Source: Pontivivens marinum (GTDB lineage: Bacteria; Pseudomonadota; Alphaproteobacteria; Rhodobacterales; Rhodobacteraceae). Taken from it: DNA of 64,000 nucleotides. The notes under the pieces are model-generated. The model worked only from the letters and a program-made list of their open reading frames with translations, made no database searches and was not told where the DNA came from. The stretch spans positions 62,001 to 126,000 of the forward strand of contig NZ_OCTN01000006.1 in assembly GCF_900231835.1 (NCBI RefSeq), read 5' to 3'. The position numbers were made by a program, and so were the translations under genes. Shown here in pieces: positions 16,381 to 25,450 of this stretch (its first letter is position 1; each line of letters opens with the position of its first letter).

Positions 16381-17052
16381 ATGAACTACGACTTCAGTTG
16401 GTTTCACGTTGAACGCGCATTCCCGACCCTGTTGGAGGGGTTATGGGTCACATTAGAACTGACATTGTGGGCGAATATTATCGGCCTTGTGCTGGGGTTC
16501 ATTGTGGCCATCGGGATGATGTCCAAGATCAAGGTGATCACATGGCCATTGACCCTGTACATCGAGTTTTTCCGCTGTACGCCGGCATTGATCCAGTTGG
16601 TCTGGTTCTTCTTTTGCGTCCCCATCCTGTTTAACGTCTGGTGGAGCGCGCAATTTATGGGGCTGCTGGCGCTGGGGCTAAACCTGGCTGCCTTTAACTC
16701 GGAGGCATATCGCGCGGCGATTCAGGCCATTCCCGAATCCCACACAGATGCCAGTACCGCGCTGGGTCTGAATGGTTTGCAGCGTATTTTCTTTGTGATC
16801 CTGCCGCAGGCATTGCTGCTGGCCATGCCGGTGCTGATCACCAATGGCATCGGGATTTTCCAGCAATCGGCACTAGTTGCGCTGATTTCGGTCGAGGATC
16901 TGATGTATCAGGGGCGCTATCTGTCCTCGCAAACCTTCAGGCCGATTGAAACGTTGACGTTGGTTGCGCTGATGTATTTCGCGGTGTCCTTCCCTGTGTC
17001 CCTGACGGTGACCTATCTAGAGCGGCGTACCAAGCGCCTGCTTGCAACATAA
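16381..17052 (+). CDS. Amino acid ABC transporter permease
   Basis: A 223-residue inner-membrane protein of the HisM/GlnP family with about five membrane helices. The EAA loop reads EAYRAAIQAIPESHTDASTA, followed by the family LGL...FFVILPQA region that docks on the ATPase. It starts four bases after the ATPase stop. It would form a heteromeric pore with the next gene product. Confidence 0.92.
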   Translation: MNYDFSWFHVERAFPTLLEGLWVTLELTLWANIIGLVLGFIVAIGMMSKIKVITWPLTLYIEFFRCTPALIQLVWFFFCVPILFNVWWSAQFMGLLALGLNLAAFNSEAYRAAIQAIPESHTDASTALGLNGLQRIFFVILPQALLLAMPVLITNGIGIFQQSALVALISVEDLMYQGRYLSSQTFRPIETLTLVALMYFAVSFPVSLTVTYLERRTKRLLAT

Positions 17053-17062
17053 GGGCGCGCAG

Positions 17063-17728
17063 ATGGCACTCGATTTTGCATTCCTCCTCGATTTCCGCTG
17101 GGTCCTTTTGAAAGGTCTGTGGACGACACTGCAATTCGTCACCTTGGCGTTGGTGATCGGTTTGGTCTGGGGCTTTGTTCTGAGCCTGTTCCGGACCTCG
17201 TCCAACTGGGTGATTTACAGTCTAAGCACTATTTACGTCGAGTTTTTCCGTGGCACCCCGGTTCTAATTCAGTTGTTCTGGATTTTCTTCTGCTTGCCGC
17301 TGTTTCTAGACGTCAACCTTAGTGATTTTACATCCGTCGTTATTGCGCTGTCGCTATATTCGGGGGCCATCACATCCGAGAGTTTTCGCGCTGCGTTGAA
17401 GTCCATCGAGAGCTCGCAGCATGATGCCTGCATCGCATTGGGGCTGCCGCCTACCGTTCGGACGCTGTTTGTGATCCTGCCGCAGGCTGTTTTGCGGGCA
17501 ATCCCGAACCTGCTGTCTAACGTGGTGTCTTTGTTCAAGGAAAGCGCTCTGGTTTCGGCCGTTGGCATGGCTGACCTGATGTATGTGGGCCAAAATATTG
17601 CAAATAACGTGGCCCGCCCGGTCGAGATTTTGACCGCTGTGGCGCTGATTTATTTCGCCATCGGGTTCCCTCTGACCCGCGCTGTTAGCTTCGTCGAGGC
17701 GAGGCTTTTGAAAGTAGTAAAGGCATAA
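17063..17728 (+). CDS. Amino acid ABC transporter permease
   Basis: A 221-residue second permease of the same family, with an EAA loop around SFRAALKSIESSQHDACIAL and about five helices. The start MALDFAF at 17063 is chosen because an earlier in-frame TTG would overlap the previous gene. It completes the importer of block C, directly ahead of the SDR genes. Confidence 0.9.
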   Translation: MALDFAFLLDFRWVLLKGLWTTLQFVTLALVIGLVWGFVLSLFRTSSNWVIYSLSTIYVEFFRGTPVLIQLFWIFFCLPLFLDVNLSDFTSVVIALSLYSGAITSESFRAALKSIESSQHDACIALGLPPTVRTLFVILPQAVLRAIPNLLSNVVSLFKESALVSAVGMADLMYVGQNIANNVARPVEILTAVALIYFAIGFPLTRAVSFVEARLLKVVKA

Positions 17729-17729
17729 A

Positions 17730-18473
17730 ATGAGCATGAAATCCAAACCTCTTGCCATGGTTACTGGTGCAACCAGTGGTATCGGCAAAGCGATCAGCCT
17801 GAAGCTGTGCGAAGATGGTTATGACGTTATCGCATTGGGCCGCAGCACGACGATCCTGGCGGAAATGACATCGCATAGCGGTGTGCGCCCGTTGGCGTTG
17901 GACCTGACAGACCGTGAGGCGCTGGCCGCCGCGCTGGAAGGTGAAGAAATCGATGTATTGGTCAACAATGCGGGCATTATGCCGCCCATCGGGTCGTTTG
18001 ATAAAATGGCCCAGTCGGACATCGACACGACATTGGAAGTAAACCTGAGCGCGGCATTGAGCACCACGCGCCTCGTTCTGCCCGGGATGATGGCGCGCGG
18101 CCGTGGCCATGTGTTTTTCACGGGCTCAACGGCGGGTCATGCGCCATTCCCCAATATGGCGGTTTACGGCGCGTCCAAGGCCGCAATTGCCAGCTTTGCC
18201 GCGGCGCTGCGCTGTGACCTGTCGGGCAGTGGTGTGCGTGTGACCGAAATCGTCGCAGGGCGGGTTGAAACCGCATTGTACCGCGATGCGCTAACCGCGG
18301 ATGCGCGTGCGGATATGTATTCGGTATTTCAGGCTGTGCAGCCCGAAGATGTAGCCGCGATGCTGGGCACTGTTTTGGCCATGCCTGCAAATGTGGATGT
18401 CACAAGATTTGATATTTTACCGACCGCACAATTTGTCGGCGGCGGTGGTTTCGCGAAAGGGAACCGGACATGA
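17730..18473 (+). CDS. SDR-family oxidoreductase
   Basis: A 247-residue SDR: TGATSGIG cofactor motif, NNAG near residue 76, catalytic serine in TGSTAGH, and YGASK. It begins two bases after the second permease (ATG 17730, with a second ATG two codons later). It lies in the same operon and overlaps the next SDR by ATGA. The C-terminal half resembles the YdfG-type 3-hydroxy acid dehydrogenases (serine/3-hydroxyacid specific), which would suit an amino-acid-like substrate. That resemblance is by eye. Confidence 0.84.
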   Translation: MSMKSKPLAMVTGATSGIGKAISLKLCEDGYDVIALGRSTTILAEMTSHSGVRPLALDLTDREALAAALEGEEIDVLVNNAGIMPPIGSFDKMAQSDIDTTLEVNLSAALSTTRLVLPGMMARGRGHVFFTGSTAGHAPFPNMAVYGASKAAIASFAAALRCDLSGSGVRVTEIVAGRVETALYRDALTADARADMYSVFQAVQPEDVAAMLGTVLAMPANVDVTRFDILPTAQFVGGGGFAKGNRT

Positions 18474-19219
18474 AGGATTTATCTGTCGTCATTATTGGTG
18501 GGGGGGCCGGACTTGGGCTTCTGATGGCTGATATGGCTGTGGAATATGGTGCCGCTGCTATCGGGATTATCGATATCAATGGCGATGCTGCTGATGGGGC
18601 GCTTGCCTCGGCCAAGGCGGCGGGATTGCGCACGGCCTTTGCTGCCTGTGACATTCGCAATGGCGCGGAGGCGCATGCTGCATTTGCCGCTGTCGCGTCG
18701 ACGCTTGGCCGTGTTGATACGGTGATTAACTCGGCTGCGATCTATCCGCGCAAACCGTTGCTGGAAATTACGGATGCGGATTGGGATGCGTCTAACGCGG
18801 TGAACATCAAGGGGACCTATCACATGATGGTCGCCGCCGTGGCGCAGTTCAAGGCGCAAGAAACCGATCATGTTGTTAAGGGCCGGATCGTCAATATCAC
18901 CTCGGTTGATGCCTTTAAGGCGCACCCGCAAAACGCACATTATGCGGCAACGAAGGCGGCTGTTGTCAGCCTGACGAAAAGCTTTGCGCATGAAGTCGCG
19001 CCAAACGGCATTTTAGTGAACTCTGTCGCGCCAGCAGGCATGGCCACGGAACAGGCGCGGGTGTCCGGATTCCTGAACGAACTGGCCGCCGCCAGCCCAC
19101 TGGGCCGTGGTGGAGAGCCGCGCGAAATGGCCGAATGGGTCATGATGGCTGGCGGTCCGAAGAACACCTATATGACAGGTGAAAACATAATAGTTTCAGG
19201 CGGATACATCTATGCGTAA
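18470..19219 (+). CDS. SDR-family oxidoreductase
   Basis: A 249-residue SDR coupled to the previous gene by ATGA. The glycine motif is GGGAGLG, a slightly unusual form of TGxxxGxG. NSAAIYP replaces the normal NNAG, the catalytic serine is in ITSVDA, and the YAATK pair is intact. Two different SDRs in tandem suggest successive oxidation and reduction of the imported compound, or an epimerisation through a ketone. Substrate unknown. Confidence 0.83.
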   Translation: MKDLSVVIIGGGAGLGLLMADMAVEYGAAAIGIIDINGDAADGALASAKAAGLRTAFAACDIRNGAEAHAAFAAVASTLGRVDTVINSAAIYPRKPLLEITDADWDASNAVNIKGTYHMMVAAVAQFKAQETDHVVKGRIVNITSVDAFKAHPQNAHYAATKAAVVSLTKSFAHEVAPNGILVNSVAPAGMATEQARVSGFLNELAAASPLGRGGEPREMAEWVMMAGGPKNTYMTGENIIVSGGYIYA

Positions 19220-19228
19220 GGGCCTGAA

Positions 19229-19960
19229 ATGATTTATCGGTCACGTTTGAAATCACAATCATGGGCGGGTGAGACGATCGGGATTATCGTCCTTGATTGT
19301 CATTATCCCTACATTCCGGGGAATGTGGCAAATGCCACGACCTATGATTTTCCTGTGCGATATGCGGCGGTAAGCGGAGCAACCAGTGACCGGCTGATTT
19401 TTGACCGCGATCCCGCCATGCTGGCCCCGTTTATCGAGGCCGCCCAACAGTTGGAGGCCGATGGCGTCAAGGCGATCACCAGCGGTTGCGGATTCATGGC
19501 GCTGTTTCAAAAGGAAATCGCGGCGGCTGTCAGTATTCCGGTGTTTTTGTCCAGCCTGCTTCAGGTGCCATTCATCCATCAGATCACTGGCAAAAAGGTC
19601 GGCATCATTTCGGCCAGCGGCAAGGATCTGTCGCCTGCTCATTTGGAAAATACAGGCATCAGTGACGCAATCCCGTTGGTCGTTGTGGGGATGGAGGGCA
19701 ACCGCGCCTTTACCCAAGCGATTTTCGAGGCTGACGGCACGCTGGATGATGACGCGATCCGCGAAGGCGTGGTCGAGGTCGCGCTGAAACTGCAATCAGA
19801 TCACCCTGATATTGGGGCAATCCTGTTTGAATGCAGTGACTTACCCCCCTATGCCCATGCCGTTCAGGCGGCGACCGGGCTGCCCGTCTTTGATTTCATC
19901 ACGATGATCAAGCACGTCCACACCACGCTGGCCTGTCGGCCCTATGTCGGGCTGATTTAA
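19229..19960 (+). CDS. Aspartate/glutamate/hydantoin racemase superfamily protein
   Basis: A 243-residue protein of the Asp/Glu racemase fold. The two catalytic cysteines of this superfamily are visible in the contexts ITSGCGFMA (about residue 88) and LFECSDLPPY (about 208). Members include hydantoin racemases, aspartate racemases, maleate isomerases and arylmalonate decarboxylases. Placement upstream of hydantoinase A and B genes favours racemisation of a hydantoin or related cyclic amide. The protein is however closer in look to the AroM/uncharacterised branch, so the reaction is not settled. Confidence 0.78.
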   Translation: MIYRSRLKSQSWAGETIGIIVLDCHYPYIPGNVANATTYDFPVRYAAVSGATSDRLIFDRDPAMLAPFIEAAQQLEADGVKAITSGCGFMALFQKEIAAAVSIPVFLSSLLQVPFIHQITGKKVGIISASGKDLSPAHLENTGISDAIPLVVVGMEGNRAFTQAIFEADGTLDDDAIREGVVEVALKLQSDHPDIGAILFECSDLPPYAHAVQAATGLPVFDFITMIKHVHTTLACRPYVGLI

Positions 19961-20069
19961 GGCGCGAAAAGGGGATCAATTCTTTAGCTTAGAAAGAAAT
20001 TCTAGGCAGAGACGGGGCGCTAACTCCGCGTAGTTTTAAAGGAACGAACCCCATAATCGGTAGGAAAAC

Positions 20070-21740
20070 ATGACACACTCAAACGGTGGAAAACTTCTTG
20101 TTCGAAGTCTTATCGGACTGGGCGCCAGCAAGAGCTTTGGAGTTCCGGGGGAAAGCTATCTCGCCGTGCTGGATGCATTGCATGACACCCGGGACGCATT
20201 GGATTTTGTCTTGTGCCGGAATGAGGGTGGAGCGGCCTTTATGGCCAGCGCCTATGGCAAGCTGACAGGTAAGCCGGGTTTGTGTTTTGTTACACGCGGC
20301 CCCGGTGCCACAAATGCCTCTATCGGCGTGCATACGGCGATGCAGGACAGCTCTCCTATGATCCTGTTTGTGGGTCAGATCGGGACAGGCATTCGGGGCC
20401 GCGAGGCGTTTCAGGAAATCGATTACCGTGCCTATTTCGGGTCCGTTGCGAAATGGGTCACGGAAATCGATGATATCGACCGGATCCCCGAAATTCTGGC
20501 CCGCGCATGGTCCACGGCCATTAGTGGCCGCCCGGGGCCGGTTGTTATTGCGCTGCCAGAGGACATGTTGACCTCGCTCAGCGATGTTCCCGCATTGACC
20601 AAAGCAAGCCCTGTGCACGAGGCCGCCCCGTCGGATGAGGCAATGGCGGGCGCGATTGAGCTGCTGAAAACGGCGCAACGCCCACTGATCCTGATGGGTG
20701 GCGGCGGCTGGAACAAGGCGGGGAAAACCGCGATCCAACGCTTTGCCGATGCGTCGGACGTGCCTGTTCTGGCGGCGTTCCGGTATCAGGACCTGTATGA
20801 CAATTACGCTGAGACATATGTTGGCGATGCAGGCGTCGGGATGACCCCCGCGACAAAGGATTTGATCACGCAGGCCGATGTTATTCTGGCGTTGAATATT
20901 CGTTTTGGCGAAATGACGACGGATGAATACCGCCTGTTCGACGCGCCAATTCCCCAGCAGAAGATCATCCATGTGCATGTGTCGGATCGCGAAATCGGCA
21001 AGATTTACGTGCCCGAGATCGGCATTCATGCAGGCCCGAACGCATTTTCCGCAAAGCTGGCGCAAAGCCCGATCAGTGGTCCGTGGGCGCAATGGCGTAG
21101 CAAGGCGCGTGCCGATTATCTGGCAAGCTTTGACGCGCCAGAGCAGCCCAGCCCGGTGGATATGGTTGCCGTGACCGCGTGGTTGCGGGACCGTTTGCCA
21201 CAGGATGCGATCCTGACTAACGGGGCCGGAAACTTTACCGTTTGGCCCAACAAGTTTTTCAAGTTCGGCCCCGATCAACACCTGCTTGCGCCACAGTCAG
21301 GTGCAATGGGATACGGAGTTCCGGCAGCGATTGCGGCCAAGTCCACTTACCCTGAACGCACGGTTGTCTGCTTTGCCGGGGATGGTGATTTCCAAATGAA
21401 TTGTCAGGAGTTGGGCACCGCCATGCAGGCAGGCGCGCAGCCGATCATCCTGATCCTGAATAACGGCATTTACGGCACAATCCGCATGCACCAGGAGCGC
21501 AATTACCCCGCCCGGGTTTCAGGTACGACACTGGAAAATCCCGACTTTGTCGGTCTGGCCAAATCCTATGGTTTCCATGCGGAACATGTTGCAACAACAG
21601 CAGATTTTGCAGCGGCATTTGAACGCGCCTGCGCCTCGACCAGTGGCGCAGTGCTGGAACTGGATATCGCACCCGAGGCGCTGACACCGCGCCAAACCCT
21701 GAGCCAGATGCGCACGATTGCCCAAGGGGAACAAAAATGA
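20070..21740 (+). CDS. Thiamine pyrophosphate-dependent enzyme, acetolactate-synthase-like
   Basis: A 556-residue three-domain TPP enzyme. The activating glutamate is in RNEGGAAFMASA, a central domain runs from about 190 to 330, and the TPP/Mg motif is GDGDFQMN...NNGIYG. Close families include acetolactate synthase, 2-ketoarginine decarboxylase (AruI), sulfoacetaldehyde acetyltransferase and oxalyl-CoA decarboxylase. An aminotransferase in the same operon suggests a keto-acid decarboxylase in an AruH/AruI-like scheme. The 109-nt gap before it holds a TTCTTT/AAAGAA dyad (19980-19998) and could carry an internal promoter. It overlaps hyuA by ATGA. Confidence 0.86.
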   Translation: MTHSNGGKLLVRSLIGLGASKSFGVPGESYLAVLDALHDTRDALDFVLCRNEGGAAFMASAYGKLTGKPGLCFVTRGPGATNASIGVHTAMQDSSPMILFVGQIGTGIRGREAFQEIDYRAYFGSVAKWVTEIDDIDRIPEILARAWSTAISGRPGPVVIALPEDMLTSLSDVPALTKASPVHEAAPSDEAMAGAIELLKTAQRPLILMGGGGWNKAGKTAIQRFADASDVPVLAAFRYQDLYDNYAETYVGDAGVGMTPATKDLITQADVILALNIRFGEMTTDEYRLFDAPIPQQKIIHVHVSDREIGKIYVPEIGIHAGPNAFSAKLAQSPISGPWAQWRSKARADYLASFDAPEQPSPVDMVAVTAWLRDRLPQDAILTNGAGNFTVWPNKFFKFGPDQHLLAPQSGAMGYGVPAAIAAKSTYPERTVVCFAGDGDFQMNCQELGTAMQAGAQPIILILNNGIYGTIRMHQERNYPARVSGTTLENPDFVGLAKSYGFHAEHVATTADFAAAFERACASTSGAVLELDIAPEALTPRQTLSQMRTIAQGEQK

Positions 21741-23827
21741 GCACCACACAGCAAATCCGAGTTGGTGCAGATATCGGTGGGACGTTTACAGACGTCGCCC
21801 TTGACCTGCATGGAACCCTTTATTCGACCAAGGTTCTGACCAATTACACCGCGCCCGAACAAGCCATTCTGGACGGTATGCAGGTGGTCACCGAACAGGC
21901 GGGCATTGGGTTCGCGGATATTGATATCCTGATCCATGGCACGACGCTGGCCACCAATGCGTTGATTGAGCGGCGCGGCGCGAAAACCGCACTTGTCACG
22001 ACCGAGGGGTTTCGGGACGTCATCGAAATGCGCACCGAAAACCGGTTCGAGCAATATGACCTGAATCTGGTTCTGCCGACACCGCTGATCCCGCGCAAAC
22101 ACCGGTTCGCGGTTGCCGGTCGTCTGGATGCCAGCGGCGCAGAGCTGTTGCCATTGGACGAGGCGCGGTTGCAGGCATTGGCCGGCCAGATCGCCGCCGA
22201 GGGGTTTGAGGCGGTCGCAATCGGCTTCATCCATTCCTATCAAAATGCCGTCCACGAGGAACGCGCCCGCGAAATTCTGACGGCAAAGCTGCCCGGGGTG
22301 CCTATCTCGATCAGCGCCGAAGTGTCGCCGCAAATGCGGGAATTCGAGCGGTTCAACACAGTCTGCGCAAACGCCTATGTGCGCCCGCAGATGCAGGATT
22401 ATCTGACCCGTTTGCAAAGCCGGTTAAAGGAACAGGACGCGCAGTGCCCTGTCTTCATGATCCATTCGGGCGGCGGGTTGATTTCGGTCGAGACCGCGAT
22501 CGAATTCCCCGTGCGTCTGGTTGAATCCGGTCCCGCAGGCGGCGCGATTTTCGCGGCGGATGTCGCGGCGCGCTTTGGTCTGGACAAGGTTGTTTCCTAC
22601 GATATGGGCGGGACCACGGCCAAGATTTGCTTGATCGAGGATTTCACGCCGCAAACCGCGCGGACATTCGAGGTCGCGCGGACAACGCGGTTCTGTAAAG
22701 GGTCGGGGATGCCGATCTCGATCCCGGTGATTGAGATGATCGAAATCGGGGCAGGCGGCGGGTCAATCGCATGGGTTGACGCAATGGGCCGTATCCAGAC
22801 AGGCCCTGAATCGGCGGCCTCTGAACCGGGGCCTGCATGCTATCAACGGGGGGGGGACCGCCCTGCGATTACCGATGCCGACGTGGTTCTGGGCAAGATT
22901 GATCCAGATAATTTTGCAGGTGGCGCGATTGCCCTGTCAAAACCCGCAGCCGAGCAGGCAATCGCAAAGGATGTCGGCGATAAATTGTCCCTTACACCGC
23001 TAGAGGCCGCCTATGGCATCTGCGAAGTGGTCGATGAAAACATGGCCAATGCGGCCCGCGTACATGCCGTTGAACATGGTAAGAACGTTTCGGAAAACGT
23101 GATGATTGCCTTTGGCGGTGCTGCCCCGCTGCATGCTGCGCGCCTATGTGAAAAGCTGGGCGTTGATCAGTGCCTCGTGCCGCAGGGGGCTGGCGTGGGG
23201 TCCGCAATCGGGTTCCTGAAGGCGCCGTTCGGTTATGAATCGCTGGCGTCACGCCTGGTCGGATTGTCCGATTTTGACGTGGATGGTGTGAACGCCATGC
23301 TGGCCGACCTGCGCGAAACGGCTGAGAAGTTCGTGCGCGCCGGAACCGATGCACCGATTAAGCGCGATATCACCGCGTTTATGCGCTACAGGGGGCAGGG
23401 TTGGGAAATTCCGGTTTCATTGCCTGACCGCGTTCTGACCCAGGCTGATATTGCATTGATCCGCGATGGGTTTACCGCCAATTACGCGCGCTTTTTCGGT
23501 CGTTCGATTGATGGGCTGGACGGGTTGGAGATCGAGATTGTTACCTGGTCGATCAAAGCCTCTGACGAGGTAGCCAAGCAAACGCCGATTTCGGTGCAAA
23601 CCGCAGGGACGACGATTTGCGCACCCCATATGCGCGACGTGTTTGACCCCGCCAAGGGCGCGCTGGTGCCCAGCGGTATCGTATCGCGGGCCAACCTAAA
23701 GCCGGGCGATATGGTTCCGGGGCCTGCGATCATCGTCGAGGATGAAACTTCAACCATTGTGACGTCACCATTTGACGCGGTGATCCAATCCGAGGGCAGC
23801 ATTTTGCTGACCCGCAAAGGAGTCTGA
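21737..23827 (+). CDS. hyuA: Hydantoinase/oxoprolinase family protein, A subunit
   Basis: A 696-residue protein with the ASKHA-type nucleotide fold. The N-terminal phosphate loop is GADIGGTFTDVAL, followed by HGTTLATNALIERRGAKTA, and a central SYDMGGTTAKICLI second loop. This is the ATP-hydrolysing subunit of 5-oxoprolinase, N-methylhydantoinase and acetone/acetophenone carboxylase-type complexes. The B subunit gene follows three bases later. ATP-driven opening of a cyclic amide (hydantoin, oxoproline) fits the neighbouring racemase; carboxylation of a ketone is the alternative. It is translationally coupled to the TPP gene. Confidence 0.9.
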   Translation: MSTTQQIRVGADIGGTFTDVALDLHGTLYSTKVLTNYTAPEQAILDGMQVVTEQAGIGFADIDILIHGTTLATNALIERRGAKTALVTTEGFRDVIEMRTENRFEQYDLNLVLPTPLIPRKHRFAVAGRLDASGAELLPLDEARLQALAGQIAAEGFEAVAIGFIHSYQNAVHEERAREILTAKLPGVPISISAEVSPQMREFERFNTVCANAYVRPQMQDYLTRLQSRLKEQDAQCPVFMIHSGGGLISVETAIEFPVRLVESGPAGGAIFAADVAARFGLDKVVSYDMGGTTAKICLIEDFTPQTARTFEVARTTRFCKGSGMPISIPVIEMIEIGAGGGSIAWVDAMGRIQTGPESAASEPGPACYQRGGDRPAITDADVVLGKIDPDNFAGGAIALSKPAAEQAIAKDVGDKLSLTPLEAAYGICEVVDENMANAARVHAVEHGKNVSENVMIAFGGAAPLHAARLCEKLGVDQCLVPQGAGVGSAIGFLKAPFGYESLASRLVGLSDFDVDGVNAMLADLRETAEKFVRAGTDAPIKRDITAFMRYRGQGWEIPVSLPDRVLTQADIALIRDGFTANYARFFGRSIDGLDGLEIEIVTWSIKASDEVAKQTPISVQTAGTTICAPHMRDVFDPAKGALVPSGIVSRANLKPGDMVPGPAIIVEDETSTIVTSPFDAVIQSEGSILLTRKGV

Positions 23828-23830
23828 GCC

Positions 23831-25450
23831 ATGGCAGGACTTGACGAAATTCGCATGCAGGTGATGTGGAATCGATTGATTTCCGTTGTTGAGGAACAGG
23901 CGCTGACCCTGTTGCGCACCGCCTTTTCCACCTCGGTCCGCGAGGCAGGTGATCTGTCCGCAGGTGTGTTCAGCCCGGATGGCTTGATGCTGGCACAGGC
24001 CGTAACCGGCACGCCGGGCCATGTGAATACGATGGCCGAGGCAGTGCTGCATTTTCTGGCGGAAATCCCCCGTGAGGAAATGTACGAGGGCGATTGCTAC
24101 GTCACCAATGATCCGTGGAAGGGCACCGGACACCTGCACGACATCACTATGGTTGCGCCGTCGTTCAAGGATGGTCAGCTGGTCGCTTTCTTTGCCTGTA
24201 CGGCGCATGTCGTTGATATTGGCGGGCGCGGTTTCGGGGCTGACGGGAAATCGGTGTACGAAGAAGGTATCCTGATCCCGATCATGAAATTCGCCGAGCG
24301 GGGCGTGGTTAACCGTGATCTGATCAACATCCTGCGCAATAACGTGCGTGAATCCAATCAGGTCGTTGGCGATTTCTATTCTTTGGCAGCCTGTAACGAG
24401 GTGGGCCACCGCCGTTTGATCGACATGATGGTCGAGACGGAAATGGCGGATCTGGATGCTTTGGGCACGTTCATTTTCGACCGCTCGCGCGCGGCCACAT
24501 TGGAGCGTATTGCCGCGCTGCCAGTTGGCGCATGGGACAATGACATGACCGTCGACGGGTATGATACGCCCATCAAACTGGTCGCGAAACTGACCGTGCG
24601 TGATGATGAGGTGAACGCGGATTTCACCGGAACAGACGGTGCCAGTAAGTGGGGCATCAACTGCCCGCTGATCTATTCAAAGGCCTATGCCTGCTACGCG
24701 ATTAAATGCGTCGTGGCACCAGACATCCCCAATAACTCGGCATCCTTGGCGCCGTTCACGGTGACCTCGCCTGAGAATATTCTCAACGCGAAACGGCCTG
24801 CTCCGGTGTCGTTGCGGCATGTGATGGGGCATATGGTGCCCGATCTTGTGCTGGGGGCGTTGGCCAAGGCGCTGCCGGGACAGATTATCGCCGAGGGGGC
24901 GGCGGCGCTGTGGAATATCCACATCTCGGTCCGGCCACAGGATGGTGTCCAGGGCCGCAGGGCCGAAGTGTTGATGTTTAACTCCGGCGGAACAGGGGCG
25001 CGGCCTGCGCTGGACGGGTTGGCGGCAACGGCGTTCCCCTCGGGCGTGCACACCATGCCGATCGAGGCGACAGAGCAGACCGGACCGATCATCGTTTGGC
25101 GCAAGGAGCTTCGCCCGGATAGTGGCGGTGCCGGACGCCTGCGCGGTGGACTGGGGCAGGTGATCGAGATTGCCGCCGCACAGGGCCATGAGTTTGATTT
25201 CTCCGCGATGTTTGACCGCGTAAACCACCCTGCCCGCGGGCGCGACGGGGGTCAGCAAGGCGCGGCCGGTGTGGTTGAGCTGGATGACGGCACAAAACTG
25301 CGCCCCAAAGGATGGCAGCACATTCCAGCGGGTCGCAAACTGGTCCTAAAGGCCCCCGGGGGCGGCGGCTTTGGCCCCGCATCAGAACGCAGCGAAGACG
25401 CAATTCAGGCGGATCGCGCCGCAGGATATGTGACAGGAAAACCGACATGA
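23831..25450 (+). CDS. hyuB: Hydantoinase/oxoprolinase family protein, B subunit
   Basis: A 539-residue partner of the preceding protein. Family landmarks are LRTAFSTSVREAGDLSAGVF, NDPWKGTGHLHDIT, and the glycine-rich GGTGARPALDG and GRLRGGLGQ segments. The A/B pair forms the catalytic complex. It overlaps the aminotransferase start by ATGA. No third small subunit, as found in acetone or acetophenone carboxylases, is present. This slightly favours a hydantoinase/oxoprolinase activity. Confidence 0.9.
   Translation: MAGLDEIRMQVMWNRLISVVEEQALTLLRTAFSTSVREAGDLSAGVFSPDGLMLAQAVTGTPGHVNTMAEAVLHFLAEIPREEMYEGDCYVTNDPWKGTGHLHDITMVAPSFKDGQLVAFFACTAHVVDIGGRGFGADGKSVYEEGILIPIMKFAERGVVNRDLINILRNNVRESNQVVGDFYSLAACNEVGHRRLIDMMVETEMADLDALGTFIFDRSRAATLERIAALPVGAWDNDMTVDGYDTPIKLVAKLTVRDDEVNADFTGTDGASKWGINCPLIYSKAYACYAIKCVVAPDIPNNSASLAPFTVTSPENILNAKRPAPVSLRHVMGHMVPDLVLGALAKALPGQIIAEGAAALWNIHISVRPQDGVQGRRAEVLMFNSGGTGARPALDGLAATAFPSGVHTMPIEATEQTGPIIVWRKELRPDSGGAGRLRGGLGQVIEIAAAQGHEFDFSAMFDRVNHPARGRDGGQQGAAGVVELDDGTKLRPKGWQHIPAGRKLVLKAPGGGGFGPASERSEDAIQADRAAGYVTGKPT

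Noticed and set aside
20079-21281. 400-codon minus-strand frame opposite the TPP enzyme
   Set aside because: Antisense to conserved TPP-binding regions; composition is atypical.
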